A stretch of DNA of 64,000 bases from Geobacteraceae bacterium (GCA_009773645.1 WSYB01000023.1:36513-100512); one strand, 5' to 3'. Counted from the first letter of the stretch, positions 25,597 to 35,536 are shown. Made by a program: numbers and translations. Notes: a model not told the origin generated them from the letters alone.

Positions 25597-28224
25597 CTAC
25601 ACCTCATGCAGCGTTTTCTCCACCATGCGCAACTCGTCCTCCAAGCTCTGGACGAGATTATTCAGGCGTGCGGACAGAACCATGTCGAGAATTTTCTTGT
25701 AGGCGGGCCCTTCAGGGACTCCCAGTTTCTTAAGGTCCTCGCCGGTAATGAGGCACCGGACGTTCTGCAACTGGGTGAAATGGAGCGAAATAAACTTCTT
25801 CACCTCTTCGCTGCCGGTCTTTGCCATCATATAGAGAAGTATCTCCACCGGCAGTTCCTTCAGCCAGTGGTATATGTCACTGCGCGATACCTTTCCCTTC
25901 CGCTCCACTCGTTTCTGCATCTCTTCCAGAATCTCTCCGGCCTTTTTACGCATCTCGAAGAGCTTCTCCTTATAATGCTCATTGACAGCGAGCCTGGTGC
26001 AGGTTCCCCAGAACCGTTCGTTGTCGAGCGGGTCGCATAGCACCAGGAAATAGACCGCCCATTTCTCATAGCGCCGCTCCAGGAACAGGAGGTCAAACCA
26101 GGAAATGGTCTTCCATGCCTCCTCCAAAAGCCTGCGCGTCTCCGGCGCCAGCCGGAGGTCCGGATGGATGAAGCGCAACAGGCCCAGTGAGGCCATTCGT
26201 TCCACCGCCCGGAGCGGGTCCTTTTCCCGCAGGATATGGACGAGTTCGGCCAAAAGACGCTTCCCTCCCAACTTTTCCAGGAAATTCATCTTTACCGCAT
26301 TTTTGATCAGGTTTTCGGTATGTTTGGCGATGTGGAAATCTAGCCGCTGCTCAAAACGGATCGCCCTTAAGACCCTGGTAGGATCTTCCACAAAGGAAAG
26401 ATTGTGGAGGACCCGCACCGTCTTCTCCTGCAGGTCGCGCTGGGCGCCGAAATAATCGATGAGCCGGCCGTATTCCTGCGGATTGAGCTTGATCGCCAGG
26501 GTATTGATGGTAAAATCGCGACGATAGAGGTCCATTTTTAGTGACGATCTCTCCACGGTCGGAAGGGCGCCGGGGGACTCGTAATATTCCAGGCGGGTGC
26601 TCGCAACGTCGATCTTGAAGTCGTCGGGGAGGACGATGACGGCAGTGCCGAATTTCCGGTGACTTTTGCACCGGCCGCCGAAATCCCTGGCAAAGGTTTC
26701 GGCAAAGAGGATGCCGTCACCCTCCACGGTAACGTCGATATCCAGGTTCTCGCTCCCCAGCAGAAGGTCGCGCACAAACCCGCCAACGGCATACACCGGC
26801 AGGCCCAGAAGCTCGCCGGTCATTCCCATATCCTTGAGGAGCTGCACTACCCGTGGGGAGAGATGCTTATTCATCAGACTCACCACTTCCTTGCTCCGCA
26901 CCGGGATATTATTCCTTGCAAGGTCGTAAAGCGCTTCACCGGTGTACATGTAACGGAGCAGGTCGGTGCGGGTTACAACGCCGATCAGTTGTCTGTGCTC
27001 GAAGATCGGCACGAACCGGCGGTTCTGACCGATGAAGTATTCCTGGATCTCTGCTATGGGGGTCTCCGGAGTGGCCTTCATGTATTCGGTATGCATGTAT
27101 TCACTTATAGGGAGATTGCCGAGACCGTGATACATGGCCTTCTCCACAATCCGTCGGGAAATGATGCCGACCATTTTCCCCTTCTCCATGACCGGCATGG
27201 CGTTGACGTTGTAACGCGTGAGAAGCTCCCTGGCCTCCTCAAGGGTTGTAGTAGCTGGTAGGGTTTTTACCGGCGAGGACATGATATCCCCGGCGACCCG
27301 TAGCGGGTTTACCTTGATCTTCAGAATCTCTTCCAGCCTTTCCAGCACCTGGATGGAGGTGAGTTCCTTGACCGTGGCCGACGCGGCGGTGGCATGACCG
27401 CCGCCGCCGAACTCGCGCAGGATATCACCCACGTTTACTTCGGGGATGCGGCTTCGGGCGACGATATAGACCCTGTCCCCCATGCCGACCACCAGAAAAA
27501 GTGCCTGGAGGTTCTCCATATCACGCATCATGTGGGCAAGCACGGCGATGTCACCCACGTAATAGTCGACGGAAGCGTTGGCAATGGAGACATCCACCCC
27601 GTTCAAGGTGGTCGTTTTCAGTGATTTCAGCAGGTCGTTCAGGAGTGAGACCTGTTCGGCAGTGAGCTCCTGCGTGATGAAGTCGGCGACCGTATTCAGG
27701 TTGGCGTCCTGTTTCAACAGCCAGGCAGCGGCCAGATAATCGTCAACGGTGGTGGAGGGAAAGGTGAGGCTGCCGGTGTCTTCGTAGATACCGAGCATCA
27801 TCAGGGTGGCTTCGGTGGGATTCACCTCCATCCCCTTTTCGCGCAAAATGGTGGCGATAATGGAGGTTGACGAGCCGCACTCGCGGATTACCCCGCCGCT
27901 GGGGGTGATATCGCCGGATGACGCCGGGTGATGATCGTAGATGTGGATTTCCAGGCCCGGTTTATGGAGCAGTTCCGCAAACTTGCCGATCCGCGAAGAG
28001 TGCTGGCAGTCCACCAGGATGAGGCGGGTCACCTGGGCAAGGTCGATATCTTTGAGACGGGTAAAATTAAGGACATAGCTGGTTGATTTCAGGAAGAAGT
28101 CGCGCATGCTCTTCTCCTGGGATCCGGGAAAAACCATGAGGGCATCAGGATAGAGCCTTTTTGCGGCGACCATTGCTCCGAGACAATCGAAGTCGGCATT
28201 TATGTGGGTGATGATTACGTCCAT
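25597..28224 (-). CDS. DHH-CBS-CBS tRNA nucleotidyltransferase/poly(A) polymerase fusion
   Basis: An 875-residue multidomain protein. Residues 1-310 are a DHH/DHHA1 phosphoesterase-like module (THINADFDCLGAM, YDHHPAS, and GGGGHATAASA). Residues 315-430 carry two CBS domains, which usually bind adenine nucleotides. Residues 465-875 form a class II CCA-adding/poly(A) polymerase head, neck and body (GGFVRDLLLGSENLDIDVTVEG with the catalytic DxD, RRDFTINTLA, and EDPTRVLRAIRFEQRL). In Geobacter, separate C-adding and A-adding enzymes of this family are known, and this fusion type fits the A-adding or poly(A) role. Which of these it is cannot be told from sequence alone. Confidence 0.93.
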   Translation of the reverse strand: MDVIITHINADFDCLGAMVAAKRLYPDALMVFPGSQEKSMRDFFLKSTSYVLNFTRLKDIDLAQVTRLILVDCQHSSRIGKFAELLHKPGLEIHIYDHHPASSGDITPSGGVIRECGSSTSIIATILREKGMEVNPTEATLMMLGIYEDTGSLTFPSTTVDDYLAAAWLLKQDANLNTVADFITQELTAEQVSLLNDLLKSLKTTTLNGVDVSIANASVDYYVGDIAVLAHMMRDMENLQALFLVVGMGDRVYIVARSRIPEVNVGDILREFGGGGHATAASATVKELTSIQVLERLEEILKIKVNPLRVAGDIMSSPVKTLPATTTLEEARELLTRYNVNAMPVMEKGKMVGIISRRIVEKAMYHGLGNLPISEYMHTEYMKATPETPIAEIQEYFIGQNRRFVPIFEHRQLIGVVTRTDLLRYMYTGEALYDLARNNIPVRSKEVVSLMNKHLSPRVVQLLKDMGMTGELLGLPVYAVGGFVRDLLLGSENLDIDVTVEGDGILFAETFARDFGGRCKSHRKFGTAVIVLPDDFKIDVASTRLEYYESPGALPTVERSSLKMDLYRRDFTINTLAIKLNPQEYGRLIDYFGAQRDLQEKTVRVLHNLSFVEDPTRVLRAIRFEQRLDFHIAKHTENLIKNAVKMNFLEKLGGKRLLAELVHILREKDPLRAVERMASLGLLRFIHPDLRLAPETRRLLEEAWKTISWFDLLFLERRYEKWAVYFLVLCDPLDNERFWGTCTRLAVNEHYKEKLFEMRKKAGEILEEMQKRVERKGKVSRSDIYHWLKELPVEILLYMMAKTGSEEVKKFISLHFTQLQNVRCLITGEDLKKLGVPEGPAYKKILDMVLSARLNNLVQSLEDELRMVEKTLHEV

Positions 28225-28255
28225 GAAGGATTATCTCCAGACGGCGCGAAAAGGA

Positions 28256-28320
28256 AAGAGGACCGAGGTACGAGGTTCGAGGCTCTAAATCCCCGCTCCT
28301 CGATCCTATAACCTCGAACC
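28256..28320. repeat. CGAGGTTCGAGG inverted repeat
   Basis: ACCGAGGTACGAGGTTCGAGG faces CCTCGATCC...CCTCGAACC, forming an imperfect hairpin between two leftward genes. It is a second repeat word, different from the GTGAA family. It could act on the transcript end of amrB's neighbour, but no function is shown. Confidence 0.55.
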
Positions 28321-28321
28321 T

Positions 28322-29125
28322 TTAAGAAACAGTCAGGGCCGCGTATGCCACCACTTGCCTGCTATCCCCGGTAACATCCCCGCTGGTTGCATAGCTTACC
28401 AGTCGGGCATGCCCGGCCCCCAGCTCCTTTGCAGCCACCAGCATGGTGACCGCCGGGATTACTCCGCACATGGTGATTTTCCTGTCGCGGCAGACCTTCA
28501 GCAGACCCTCCGGGTTCAAGGCCAGCACTTCCATTATGGCCAGGTCGTCTTTCTTCTTTGCCTCATCGGCCGGTTCATAATGGGTCATGTCCGAACTGGC
28601 GACAATCAGCACTTCCTTGCCGAATTCCTGTATCGCCTGCGCGATACCCTTCCCGAGAGCGCTGCAACCGGCAAAATCGCCAAAACCGAGGCAGAGCGGG
28701 ACAATCGTCACATCCGGCCTTGTATACTGGAGAAAAGGTACCTGGACTTCGAGGGAATGCTCGTAATGGTGGGCGGCGGCATCATCTTCCACCAGGGGAG
28801 AGTGTTTTTTAATCAGTTCGGCCAGGGGGCGATTGACGGAGACCGTGCCTAGCGGGGTAAGCCATCCTCCCCCGGGGTAAAGGGCCGCCCTGGCGCCGAT
28901 ACCGTGATGGTTGGGTCCGAGAATAATGACGCTCCGGGGAACCTCAATCTCTCCGTAAACCGCCCCGGCCACTGCGCCCGAATAGACATAACCGGCGTGG
29001 GGAGCGATTATTCCCAACACCTTTTCCTTGGGAGTTGCGGACGTCACCAGGTTTTCCAGTTCCAGGCGGAGCTTCCGCGTATCACTGGTGTAGAACTGAC
29101 CGGACACTGCTGGCTGGCGAATCAT
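28322..29125 (-). CDS. amrB: MEMO1-family protein AmrB
   Basis: A 267-residue protein of the MEMO1/AmmeMemoRadiSam system protein B family (UPF0103), related by fold to extradiol dioxygenases. It shows IIAPHAGYVYSGAVAGAVY, ILGPNHHG, HHYEHSLEVQVPFLQY and ASSDMTHYEP, which hold the family's metal- or substrate-site histidines. The ATG has AAGGAGG upstream. The partner genes amrA and amrS (radical SAM) are not in this window. Biochemical role in bacteria is unknown. Confidence 0.93.
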   Translation of the reverse strand: MIRQPAVSGQFYTSDTRKLRLELENLVTSATPKEKVLGIIAPHAGYVYSGAVAGAVYGEIEVPRSVIILGPNHHGIGARAALYPGGGWLTPLGTVSVNRPLAELIKKHSPLVEDDAAAHHYEHSLEVQVPFLQYTRPDVTIVPLCLGFGDFAGCSALGKGIAQAIQEFGKEVLIVASSDMTHYEPADEAKKKDDLAIMEVLALNPEGLLKVCRDRKITMCGVIPAVTMLVAAKELGAGHARLVSYATSGDVTGDSRQVVAYAALTVS

Positions 29126-29139
29126 GCAGCCTCCTTGAA

Positions 29140-29265
29140 ATCCGTGAAAAGTGAAGGGTGAAGGGTAAATAAATCGTTCAACGGCCTATCTGAACGTTTT
29201 TCGGGTGATCAGGCATAATTTAGTTTACCACATTTCACCTTTCACTCTTCACCTTTCACCGCCTT
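29140..29265. repeat. Inverted GTGAA repeat pair
   Basis: GTGAAAAGTGAAGGGTGAAGGG on the left faces TTTCACCTTTCACTCTTCACC on the right, some 75 bases apart, with GTTCAACG and TGAACG pairing inside. It fills the gap between scpB and amrB. Confidence 0.65.
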
Positions 29266-29830
29266 CATCCAGCGGCAGCTTCCCCTGCTCTTCATACAAA
29301 TCGGGCTCGGCCAGCTCCTGGATCTCTTTCAGGGTCGGAAGGCTTGCCAGGTCCTTGAGGTTGAAGGTTTCCAGAAACTCCCTGGTGGTGCCGTAAATCA
29401 ACGGCTTGCCGGGGATATCCTTTTTACCGAGGATCCTGATCAATTTTTTATCCAGAAGGGTCTTCAGCACGCCGCCTGAATCGACACCGCGCAGGTATTC
29501 TATTTCAGCGCGTGTTACGGGCTGACGGTAAGCTATGATGGCAAGGGTTTCAAGAGAGGAGTGGCTGAACTTTGCGAACCTGATCCGGCTCAAGCGGCGG
29601 AGGTAATCGGCGTTTTCGGGGCGACTGCGAAGCTGGAACCCTCCGGCAATCTCCGCCAGAAAAATACCCCGTGCCGGCTGGTTGCAGTCACGTTTCAATT
29701 CATCAATCGCGGAAAGGATCTCCCCCCTCTCAAACTCTTCAAGAATAGAACAGAGCCTGTCCAACGTCAGAGGAACATCGGAAACGAACAGGAGACTTTC
29801 CACCACGGATTTAATACCGGCCGGGTCCAA
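29249..29830 (-). CDS. scpB: Segregation and condensation protein B
   Basis: A 193-residue kleisin-associated protein, the ScpB subunit of the SMC-ScpAB condensin. It is made of two winged-helix domains, seen as VVESLLFVSDVPLTLDRLC and LETLAIIAYRQPVTRAEIEYLRGVDS, the latter being a strong family signature. The start is TTG at 29830 with GGAGG 6 bases upstream. It overlaps the end of scpA by 20 bases, so the subunits are coupled. The last codons and stop lie within the repeat to the right. Confidence 0.95.
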   Translation of the reverse strand: MDPAGIKSVVESLLFVSDVPLTLDRLCSILEEFERGEILSAIDELKRDCNQPARGIFLAEIAGGFQLRSRPENADYLRRLSRIRFAKFSHSSLETLAIIAYRQPVTRAEIEYLRGVDSGGVLKTLLDKKLIRILGKKDIPGKPLIYGTTREFLETFNLKDLASLPTLKEIQELAEPDLYEEQGKLPLDEGGER

Positions 29831-30626
29831 CGGCGTCCTCCGTAAGCCCCTCTTCTCCTTCAGGAACGGCGGGCATGATCAAGATGGTTCCAAAGCTGGC
29901 GGCCTGGACCACTTTCACCATTTTCAGCTTGCACAGTTCCAGAATCGCCAGGAATGAAGCGATTAATAATTCACGGGTACCGCCTTCGGCAAAAAGTTCG
30001 TCAAAGGTGACCGCTTCCTTCCCCTGCAACAAGGTGAGGATATCATTAATACGGTCGGCAATGCTGATGCTTTCGGCGCCGACTTCATGAAAGCTTTGTA
30101 CGGGCACTTTTGCCAGCACCCGCCGGAAGGCCTCGATGAGCTCAAACAGTTCGATCTCCAGAGATTCTTCTTCCGGCTGCAGAGACTTGAGCTCCGGAGC
30201 TTCAAACTTGCGGGCGAAGGTGTCCCTTCCGAGCAATTCGCGCCCGCCAAGGGTCATGGCGGCTTCCTTATACTTCTGGTATTCCAGAAGCCTGCGCACC
30301 AACTCTGCACGGGGGTCTTCCTCATCTTCCTCAACAGCTTCATCGTCGTTGGATGCGGGGAGGAGCATTTTCGATTTTATCTGGATGAGGGTAGAGGCCA
30401 TCACCAGGAAATCCCCGGCAATATCCAGATTGAGCTCTTTCATCAGCTCGATATATTCCAAATACTGTCTGGTAACAGTGGCAATGGGGATGTTGCAGAT
30501 ATCGACTTCGCTCTTTTTGATGAGATGGAGGAGGAGGTCGAGGGGGCCTTCAAAGGCCTCTATCTTTATATTGTAGGCCGTCTGATCACCTTCGGCAAAC
30601 AGTCTGTTTTGTGAATTTGCCACCAA
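29811..30626 (-). CDS. scpA: Segregation and condensation protein A
   Basis: An approximately 271-residue kleisin that bridges SMC heads. The N-terminal signature is FEGPLDLLLHLIKKSEVDICNIPIATVTRQYLEY broken over residues 20-53, and the C-terminal winged helix ends FLAILELCKLKMVKVVQ. No ATG lies between the upstream shadow and the conserved domain. AGGAG at 30634-30638 sits 7 bases from a TTG (30626) and 10 from a GTG (30623), so one of these is the start; I chose TTG. It begins about 30 bases after the stop of trpS in the same direction. Confidence 0.92.
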   Translation of the reverse strand: MVANSQNRLFAEGDQTAYNIKIEAFEGPLDLLLHLIKKSEVDICNIPIATVTRQYLEYIELMKELNLDIAGDFLVMASTLIQIKSKMLLPASNDDEAVEEDEEDPRAELVRRLLEYQKYKEAAMTLGGRELLGRDTFARKFEAPELKSLQPEEESLEIELFELIEAFRRVLAKVPVQSFHEVGAESISIADRINDILTLLQGKEAVTFDELFAEGGTRELLIASFLAILELCKLKMVKVVQAASFGTILIMPAVPEGEEGLTEDAVGPGRY

Positions 30627-30655
30627 TCGTAAACTCCTGTAAATTGGGCTAAATG

Positions 30656-31639
30656 CTAAAACCTGATGGCCTCCCTCACCTCGCGCATGGTCTTGCCAGC
30701 CTCCTCCTGCGCCTTGCGGCTTCCCACGTCCATGATAGCCTCGACCCGATCCGGATGGGCGGCCAGCTCCTCGCGCTTCGCTCGGAACGGTGCGAGGAAT
30801 TCCACCAGTGCTTCGGCCTGGGCCCGTTTGCACTCAACGCAGCCGATCTGCGCCGTCCGGCACGCTGCCACGATCTCCGTCCGCTTTTCCTCCGAAAGAT
30901 AGATGCTGTTCAGGGAATATGCCACGCAGCGGTCGGGCTCGCCGGGGTCGGTGCGTCTCGGCCTTTTCACGTCGGTCACCATCGACATCACCTTTTTCCT
31001 GGTTTCATCCGCGGTCTCGGAAAGAAAAATGGCGTTGCCGTAAGATTTGCTCATCTTCCGCCCGTCCAAGCCAAGCACCTTGGGGGTTTCGGTGAGAAGT
31101 GCCTCAGGCTCGGGAAAAACCTCCCCGTAGAGGTGATTGAAACGGCGGGCGATTTCCCTGGTGATTTCCAAGTGCGGCAGTTGGTCATGCCCCACCGGCA
31201 CCCGGCCCGCCTTGTACACGATGATATCGGAAGCCATCAGCACCGGGTAACCGAGAAAACCGAAGGTAGAAAGGTCCTTGGTCTGCAGATTTTCCTGCAT
31301 CTCCTTGTAGGTGGGGTTGCGTTCCAGCCAGGAGACCGGGGTGATCATGGAGAGAATCAGGTTCAGCTCCGCGTGCTGCGGCACCAGGCTCTGGCAGAAT
31401 ATGGTACTCTTCTCCGGGTCGATGCCGAACGCCAGCCAGTCCAGCAACATTTCGCGGGTACTCTCCCTGATTCCTGAAGTATCTGCATATTCAGTGGTCA
31501 GGGAATGCCAGTCGGCGGCAAAAAAGAAGCACTCAAACTCCTCCTGCAGTTCCAGCCAGTTGGAAAGAACGCCGTGAAAATGTCCCAGGTGCAGTTTGCC
31601 GGTAGGTCTCATGCCGCTGACTATGCGTTTGTTCTTCAT
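30656..31639 (-). CDS. trpS: Tryptophanyl-tRNA synthetase
   Basis: A 327-residue class I aminoacyl-tRNA synthetase. The HIGH-type motif is LHLGHFHGV near residue 18 and the KMSKS loop is KMSKSYGN near residue 195. The substrate-recognition segment GYPVLMASDIIVYKAGRVPVG is typical of TrpRS. The ATG at 31639 follows AAGGAG at about 9 bases; the extension to 31711 is a repeat-derived shadow. It is upstream of scpA-scpB and likely shares a transcript with them. Confidence 0.96.
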   Translation of the reverse strand: MKNKRIVSGMRPTGKLHLGHFHGVLSNWLELQEEFECFFFAADWHSLTTEYADTSGIRESTREMLLDWLAFGIDPEKSTIFCQSLVPQHAELNLILSMITPVSWLERNPTYKEMQENLQTKDLSTFGFLGYPVLMASDIIVYKAGRVPVGHDQLPHLEITREIARRFNHLYGEVFPEPEALLTETPKVLGLDGRKMSKSYGNAIFLSETADETRKKVMSMVTDVKRPRRTDPGEPDRCVAYSLNSIYLSEEKRTEIVAACRTAQIGCVECKRAQAEALVEFLAPFRAKREELAAHPDRVEAIMDVGSRKAQEEAGKTMREVREAIRF

Positions 31640-31661
31640 TTTTTCATGCTCCTTGTAAATT

Positions 31662-31749
31662 AAATCCCCCTTTGCAAAGGGAGACTTAGTGGGATTTGGC
31701 CACTGATGCAAATCCCCCTTGCCCCTGGAAAAATGGGGAAGGAAAGCCG
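31662..31749. repeat. AATCCCCCTTTGCAAAGGG intergenic repeats
   Basis: The AAATCCCCC...GGGATTT inverted repeat at 31662-31697 contains TTTGCAAA, and a partial copy (AAATCCCCCTTGCCCC) follows at 31712. This word is common between genes in several bacterial lineages and forms hairpins. Confidence 0.6.
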
Positions 31750-31768
31750 TCCCTGTTTCGATGCTTTA

Positions 31769-32449
31769 TTACCTCATCAAGAGCCGATTAACGTTGAATA
31801 CCATAGCGCTCTGGGGGCCGGCCAGGAAATGGATTCCCATATTCAAGACCGGGGAGATCACATAGCTGAATATATCGGTGAAAAAAACCAGCAGTATGAT
31901 GATGATCATTCCGAAGGGCTCTATTCGTGCATAGGCCGCGGATTGACGGTAGGGAAGAAGACCCACCGCCACCCTCCCGCCGTCCAGAGGCGGCACCGGA
32001 ATGAGGTTGAAAATGGCCAGCAGCAGGTTGATATACACGGAAAACGCCAGCATCAGCACGATCGGATCAATAAATATCTGAAGGGGAGAAGCGCCGTGTA
32101 TGGTCTCTCCGAAGGCGATAAAGCCGCGCATGGCCATGGCGGACAGAAACGCCAGCAGGAAATTGGTAACGGGGCCTGCGGCTGCGACCCAGATCATGTC
32201 CCGTTTCGGATGCCTGAGGTTGTTGAAGTTCACCGGCACCGGTTTGGCCCAGCCGATCCCCACGATAAAGACCATCAGGGTGCCGAAGATATCCAGATGC
32301 TTGAGGGGGTTAAGGGTGAGCCGCCCCATGGAGCGGGCCGTACTGTCCCCAAACTTGTCAGCCACGTAACCGTGGGAAACCTCGTGGCAGGTTATGGCCA
32401 TCAGCGCCGGGACGAGCATGATCGAAAGCTTCAAAAAGAATTGTTCCAT
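31769..32449 (-). CDS. Site-2 protease family membrane metallopeptidase (M50)
   Basis: A 226-residue integral membrane zinc protease. The HEVSH motif (HExxH) near residue 23 and the NLIPVPPLDGGRV motif near residue 168 supply the zinc ligands and catalytic glutamate; between them are several hydrophobic helices. It lacks PDZ domains, so it belongs to the small YwhC/Rip3-like group and not RseP. AAGGA lies 5 bases before the ATG. It is co-directional with trpS. Its substrate is unknown. Confidence 0.92.
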   Translation of the reverse strand: MEQFFLKLSIMLVPALMAITCHEVSHGYVADKFGDSTARSMGRLTLNPLKHLDIFGTLMVFIVGIGWAKPVPVNFNNLRHPKRDMIWVAAAGPVTNFLLAFLSAMAMRGFIAFGETIHGASPLQIFIDPIVLMLAFSVYINLLLAIFNLIPVPPLDGGRVAVGLLPYRQSAAYARIEPFGMIIIILLVFFTDIFSYVISPVLNMGIHFLAGPQSAMVFNVNRLLMR

Positions 32450-32549
32450 GAAATTCCTTGGTTAGGAGAGAAGATTTAAAATCTATTTTTTCTAACAGAT
32501 TAAGCGGGGAAAGTCAACGACGGCGCGTGAGAAAGGAAGAGTAAAAAAA

Positions 32550-32575
32550 GAAAGGCGGGATCGCTCCCGCCTTTC
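32550..32575 (-). terminator. Intrinsic terminator of glnA
   Basis: GAAAGGCGGGA and TCCCGCCTTTC pair over a TCGC loop, and read leftward the stem is followed by TTTTTTT. It lies about 20 bases past the glnA stop. Confidence 0.9.
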
Positions 32576-32597
32576 GGTACGTTTATGCCTGCCCGGA

Positions 32598-34010
32598 TCA
32601 GATGTCGAAGTAGAGGGCGAACTCGAGGGGGACCGGACGCATCCGGACCGGATTGACCTCGGCTTCGGTCTTGTACTCGATCCACTTCTCGATGACGTCG
32701 GGGGTAAAGACATCACCCTTGAGGAGGAATTCGTGGTCTTCCTTGAGGGCGTTGAGTGCTTCCTCCAGGCTTCCCGGTGCGGACGGAATGTGGGCCAGCT
32801 CTTCCGGAGAAAGCCCGTAAATGTCCTTATCGAGCGGCTGGCCCGGATCGATCTTGTTCTCGATACCGTCGAGGCCCGCCATCAGCATGGCGGCAAAGGC
32901 GAGGTAGCCGTTGCAGGAAGGGTCAGGAGTGCGGTATTCGATCCGCTTGGCCTTGGGATTGGAGGAAAACATGGGAATACGAAGCGAAGCGGAACGGTTG
33001 CGGCTTGAATACGCCATATTCACCGGGGCTTCGAAACCCGGAACCAGCCGCTTGTAAGAGTTGGTGGTCGGGTTGGTAAAGGCGCACAGCGCTCTGGCAT
33101 GCTTGATGATGCCGCCGATGTAATATAGGGCCAGCTTGGAAAGCCCGCCGTAGCCGTCACCGGCGAAGAGATTGGTGCCGTCTTTCCAGAGCGACTGGTG
33201 ACAGTGCATGCCGGAGCCGTTATCACCGTACAGCGGCTTGGGCATGAAGGTTGCGGTCTTGCCGTTGCGACAGGCAACGTTCTTGATGACGTACTTGAAC
33301 CACTGGAGCTGGTCGGCCATGTCCACCAAAGAGGAAAAGCGCATGTCGATTTCGGCCTGGCCACCGGTGGCCACCTCGTGGTGCTGGCACTCGACGCGAA
33401 TGCCCACCTTCTGCAGTTCCATGACCATCTCGTTTCTCAGGTCGTTCTGGGAGTCGGTGGGAGATACCGGGAAGTAACCTTCCTTATGACGGGGCTTGTA
33501 ACCCAGGTTGGGGAATTCTTCACGGCCGGTATTCCAGGTGCCTTCAACCGAGTCAACCGCGTAGAACGACTGATTGGAGCTGGAATCGTAACGGACATCG
33601 TCAAAGATGAAAAATTCGGCTTCCGGCCCGAAGTAGGCGGTATCGGCAATGGCGGTGGACTTCAGGTAAGCCTCGGCCTTGCGTGCGATGTTCCGCGGGT
33701 CGCGGGAGTAGTCTTCCTTGGTGATCGGGTCAAAAATATTGCAGATAAGGCTTAAGGTCGGAATGGCGGTAAAGGGGTCCATCTTGGCGGTGTCAGGATC
33801 GGGAATGATAATCATGTCAGAGGCATGGATCGGCTGCCATCCGCGGATGGAAGAGCCGTCGAAGCCCTGTCCCTCTTCAAAGGTATCTTCGCTGAACTCG
33901 CTCATGGGAACGGAAAAGTGCTGCCAGATGCCGACAAAATCCATGAATTTAAAATCGACCATTAACGCGCCGTTTTCCTTGGCGAAATCTACTACTTGTT
34001 TCGGTGTCAT
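32598..34010 (-). CDS. glnA: Glutamine synthetase, type I
   Basis: A 470-residue enzyme that makes glutamine from glutamate and ammonia. Visible are the N-terminal [23 protein letters not shown], the [17 protein letters not shown] active-site segment, [18 protein letters not shown] and [10 protein letters not shown]. The DKDIYGL loop keeps the tyrosine that is adenylylated in type I-beta enzymes, so activity is probably under GlnE control. The ATG has AAGGAG 7 bases upstream. It is the second gene of glnB-glnA and ends in a strong terminator. Confidence 0.97.
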   Translation of the reverse strand: MTPKQVVDFAKENGALMVDFKFMDFVGIWQHFSVPMSEFSEDTFEEGQGFDGSSIRGWQPIHASDMIIIPDPDTAKMDPFTAIPTLSLICNIFDPITKEDYSRDPRNIARKAEAYLKSTAIADTAYFGPEAEFFIFDDVRYDSSSNQSFYAVDSVEGTWNTGREEFPNLGYKPRHKEGYFPVSPTDSQNDLRNEMVMELQKVGIRVECQHHEVATGGQAEIDMRFSSLVDMADQLQWFKYVIKNVACRNGKTATFMPKPLYGDNGSGMHCHQSLWKDGTNLFAGDGYGGLSKLALYYIGGIIKHARALCAFTNPTTNSYKRLVPGFEAPVNMAYSSRNRSASLRIPMFSSNPKAKRIEYRTPDPSCNGYLAFAAMLMAGLDGIENKIDPGQPLDKDIYGLSPEELAHIPSAPGSLEEALNALKEDHEFLLKGDVFTPDVIEKWIEYKTEAEVNPVRMRPVPLEFALYFDI

Positions 34011-34047
34011 TAACTATCTCCTTTCAGATTAAATATATCCAGACGGT

Positions 34048-34389
<342 letters not shown>

Positions 34390-34494
34390 TCATCACCCCC
34401 TGGTTTGATTTATAAAAGCTGGTGGATTATAAGTGCCCGGACAACAAAAAGCAAGGCCAATCAGAACTGATACAGCTTCGGGTTTAACAATTCT

Positions 34495-34510
34495 AGCAAA
34501 CAGTTTGCCA
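34495..34510 (-). promoter_or_regulatory. Sigma-54 (RpoN) promoter of glnBA
   Basis: Read leftward the sequence is TGGCAA-ACTGT-TTGCT. This matches the -24/-12 consensus TGGCAC-N5-TTGCW at all but one position, with the invariant GG and GC correctly spaced. It lies about 110 bases before the glnB start. I found no clear NtrC-type enhancer in the next 150 bases. Confidence 0.78.
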
Positions 34511-34672
34511 AAACGATGCAAGGTTAAAATATCTTTGAATTACAGCACGTTATGAGTTGGCAATAATTTTCTGACACTAACATCTGTAAACTTAGCATAA
34601 AATTTAAACATTTCAATTCCCTGCCTGCCTAACAAAAGGGCATGTCTTGGTGTCCTGGCGGTAAGGGCTTAT

Positions 34673-35536
34673 ATGTGTTATAGTTCCGAAAACAACTACC
34701 CGACAGCATTTTGCCTTAAGGCCGCTATTAATAATGCCGAAAAATCATTAGCAGGATCGTTAAGCAAAAACAAAAGGCCGCCCCCACCTATGATCATCGT
34801 GTTACTTCTCGCCATCTTTCTATGTGCCGGTCATGAAGCCCGTGCCGATATTTATCGCTACGTGAACGAAGAGGGAGTTGTGTGCTTCACGGATACGCCT
34901 CCACATAAAAATGCGGCAATTATCATGAAGGAAAAACCCAAAACTTTCCGGGCCGGGGAGAAAGCAAAAGTGCCGCGGCATCTCTCCGCTACCGGCATTG
35001 CAGAAAAAATAGGCACAAACCATCCTGACTTGACGGGCAGTACGACCGGGGGAGGCACTACACTCCCGCTCTACGGGAAGATCACCTCTCTCAGCGGCGT
35101 GAGACATGACCCCATCGACGGCAAGCTCCGACATCACAACGGTGTAGACATCGCTACTCCCCAAGAAACACCGGTCAAACCGGTTGCCCCCGGCAAGGTT
35201 CTCTTCAGCGGCGCACGGCCCGGTTATGGGAATACCGTCATTATCGAGCACAGCGACGGGACCATCACACTGTATGCGCACAACTCCGCCAACCTGGTTG
35301 CCGAAGGAGAATATGCGGGGAGAGGAACAACCATTGCCCTCTCCGGGTCAACAGGACGTTCCACGGGTCCGCACCTTCATTTCGAGGCATGGAGGGACGG
35401 AGAAAACATCACCTCAACCTTCATGCCCGGTGAAACCCGGAACGGGACCCAAGCCGTTGCAGCCAACAATGCGGACGACCGCATCCGGCGGATAATCCAG
35501 ACCGACGGGACCCTGTTATTTACCAACCTGCGGTAA
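34673..35536 (+). CDS. M23 (LytM) metallopeptidase with DUF4124 domain
   Basis: A 287-residue exported cell-wall peptidase or its inactive relative. A signal sequence (KNKRPPPPMIIVLLLAIFLCAGHEARA) is followed by DUF4124 (DIYRYVNEEGVVCFTDTPP) and a LytM domain from about residue 135 with the zinc ligands HHNGVDIAT and HLHFEAW, so it should cleave peptide crosslinks. The ATG at 34673 has TAAGG 7 bases upstream; the ATG at 34790 would start at the hydrophobic core but lacks a ribosome site and basic residues. The C-terminus repeats a short DUF4124-like RIIQTDGTLLFTNL. The start is uncertain. Confidence 0.85.
   Translation: MCYSSENNYPTAFCLKAAINNAEKSLAGSLSKNKRPPPPMIIVLLLAIFLCAGHEARADIYRYVNEEGVVCFTDTPPHKNAAIIMKEKPKTFRAGEKAKVPRHLSATGIAEKIGTNHPDLTGSTTGGGTTLPLYGKITSLSGVRHDPIDGKLRHHNGVDIATPQETPVKPVAPGKVLFSGARPGYGNTVIIEHSDGTITLYAHNSANLVAEGEYAGRGTTIALSGSTGRSTGPHLHFEAWRDGENITSTFMPGETRNGTQAVAANNADDRIRRIIQTDGTLLFTNLR

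Noticed and set aside
34511..34600. NtrC enhancer sites upstream of glnBA
   Set aside because: Only TGC-N9-GCA-like fragments are seen, below a convincing match.
34570..34672. Possible c-di-GMP riboswitch before the M23 peptidase
   Set aside because: The region lacks the conserved GEMM core and tetraloop receptor words.
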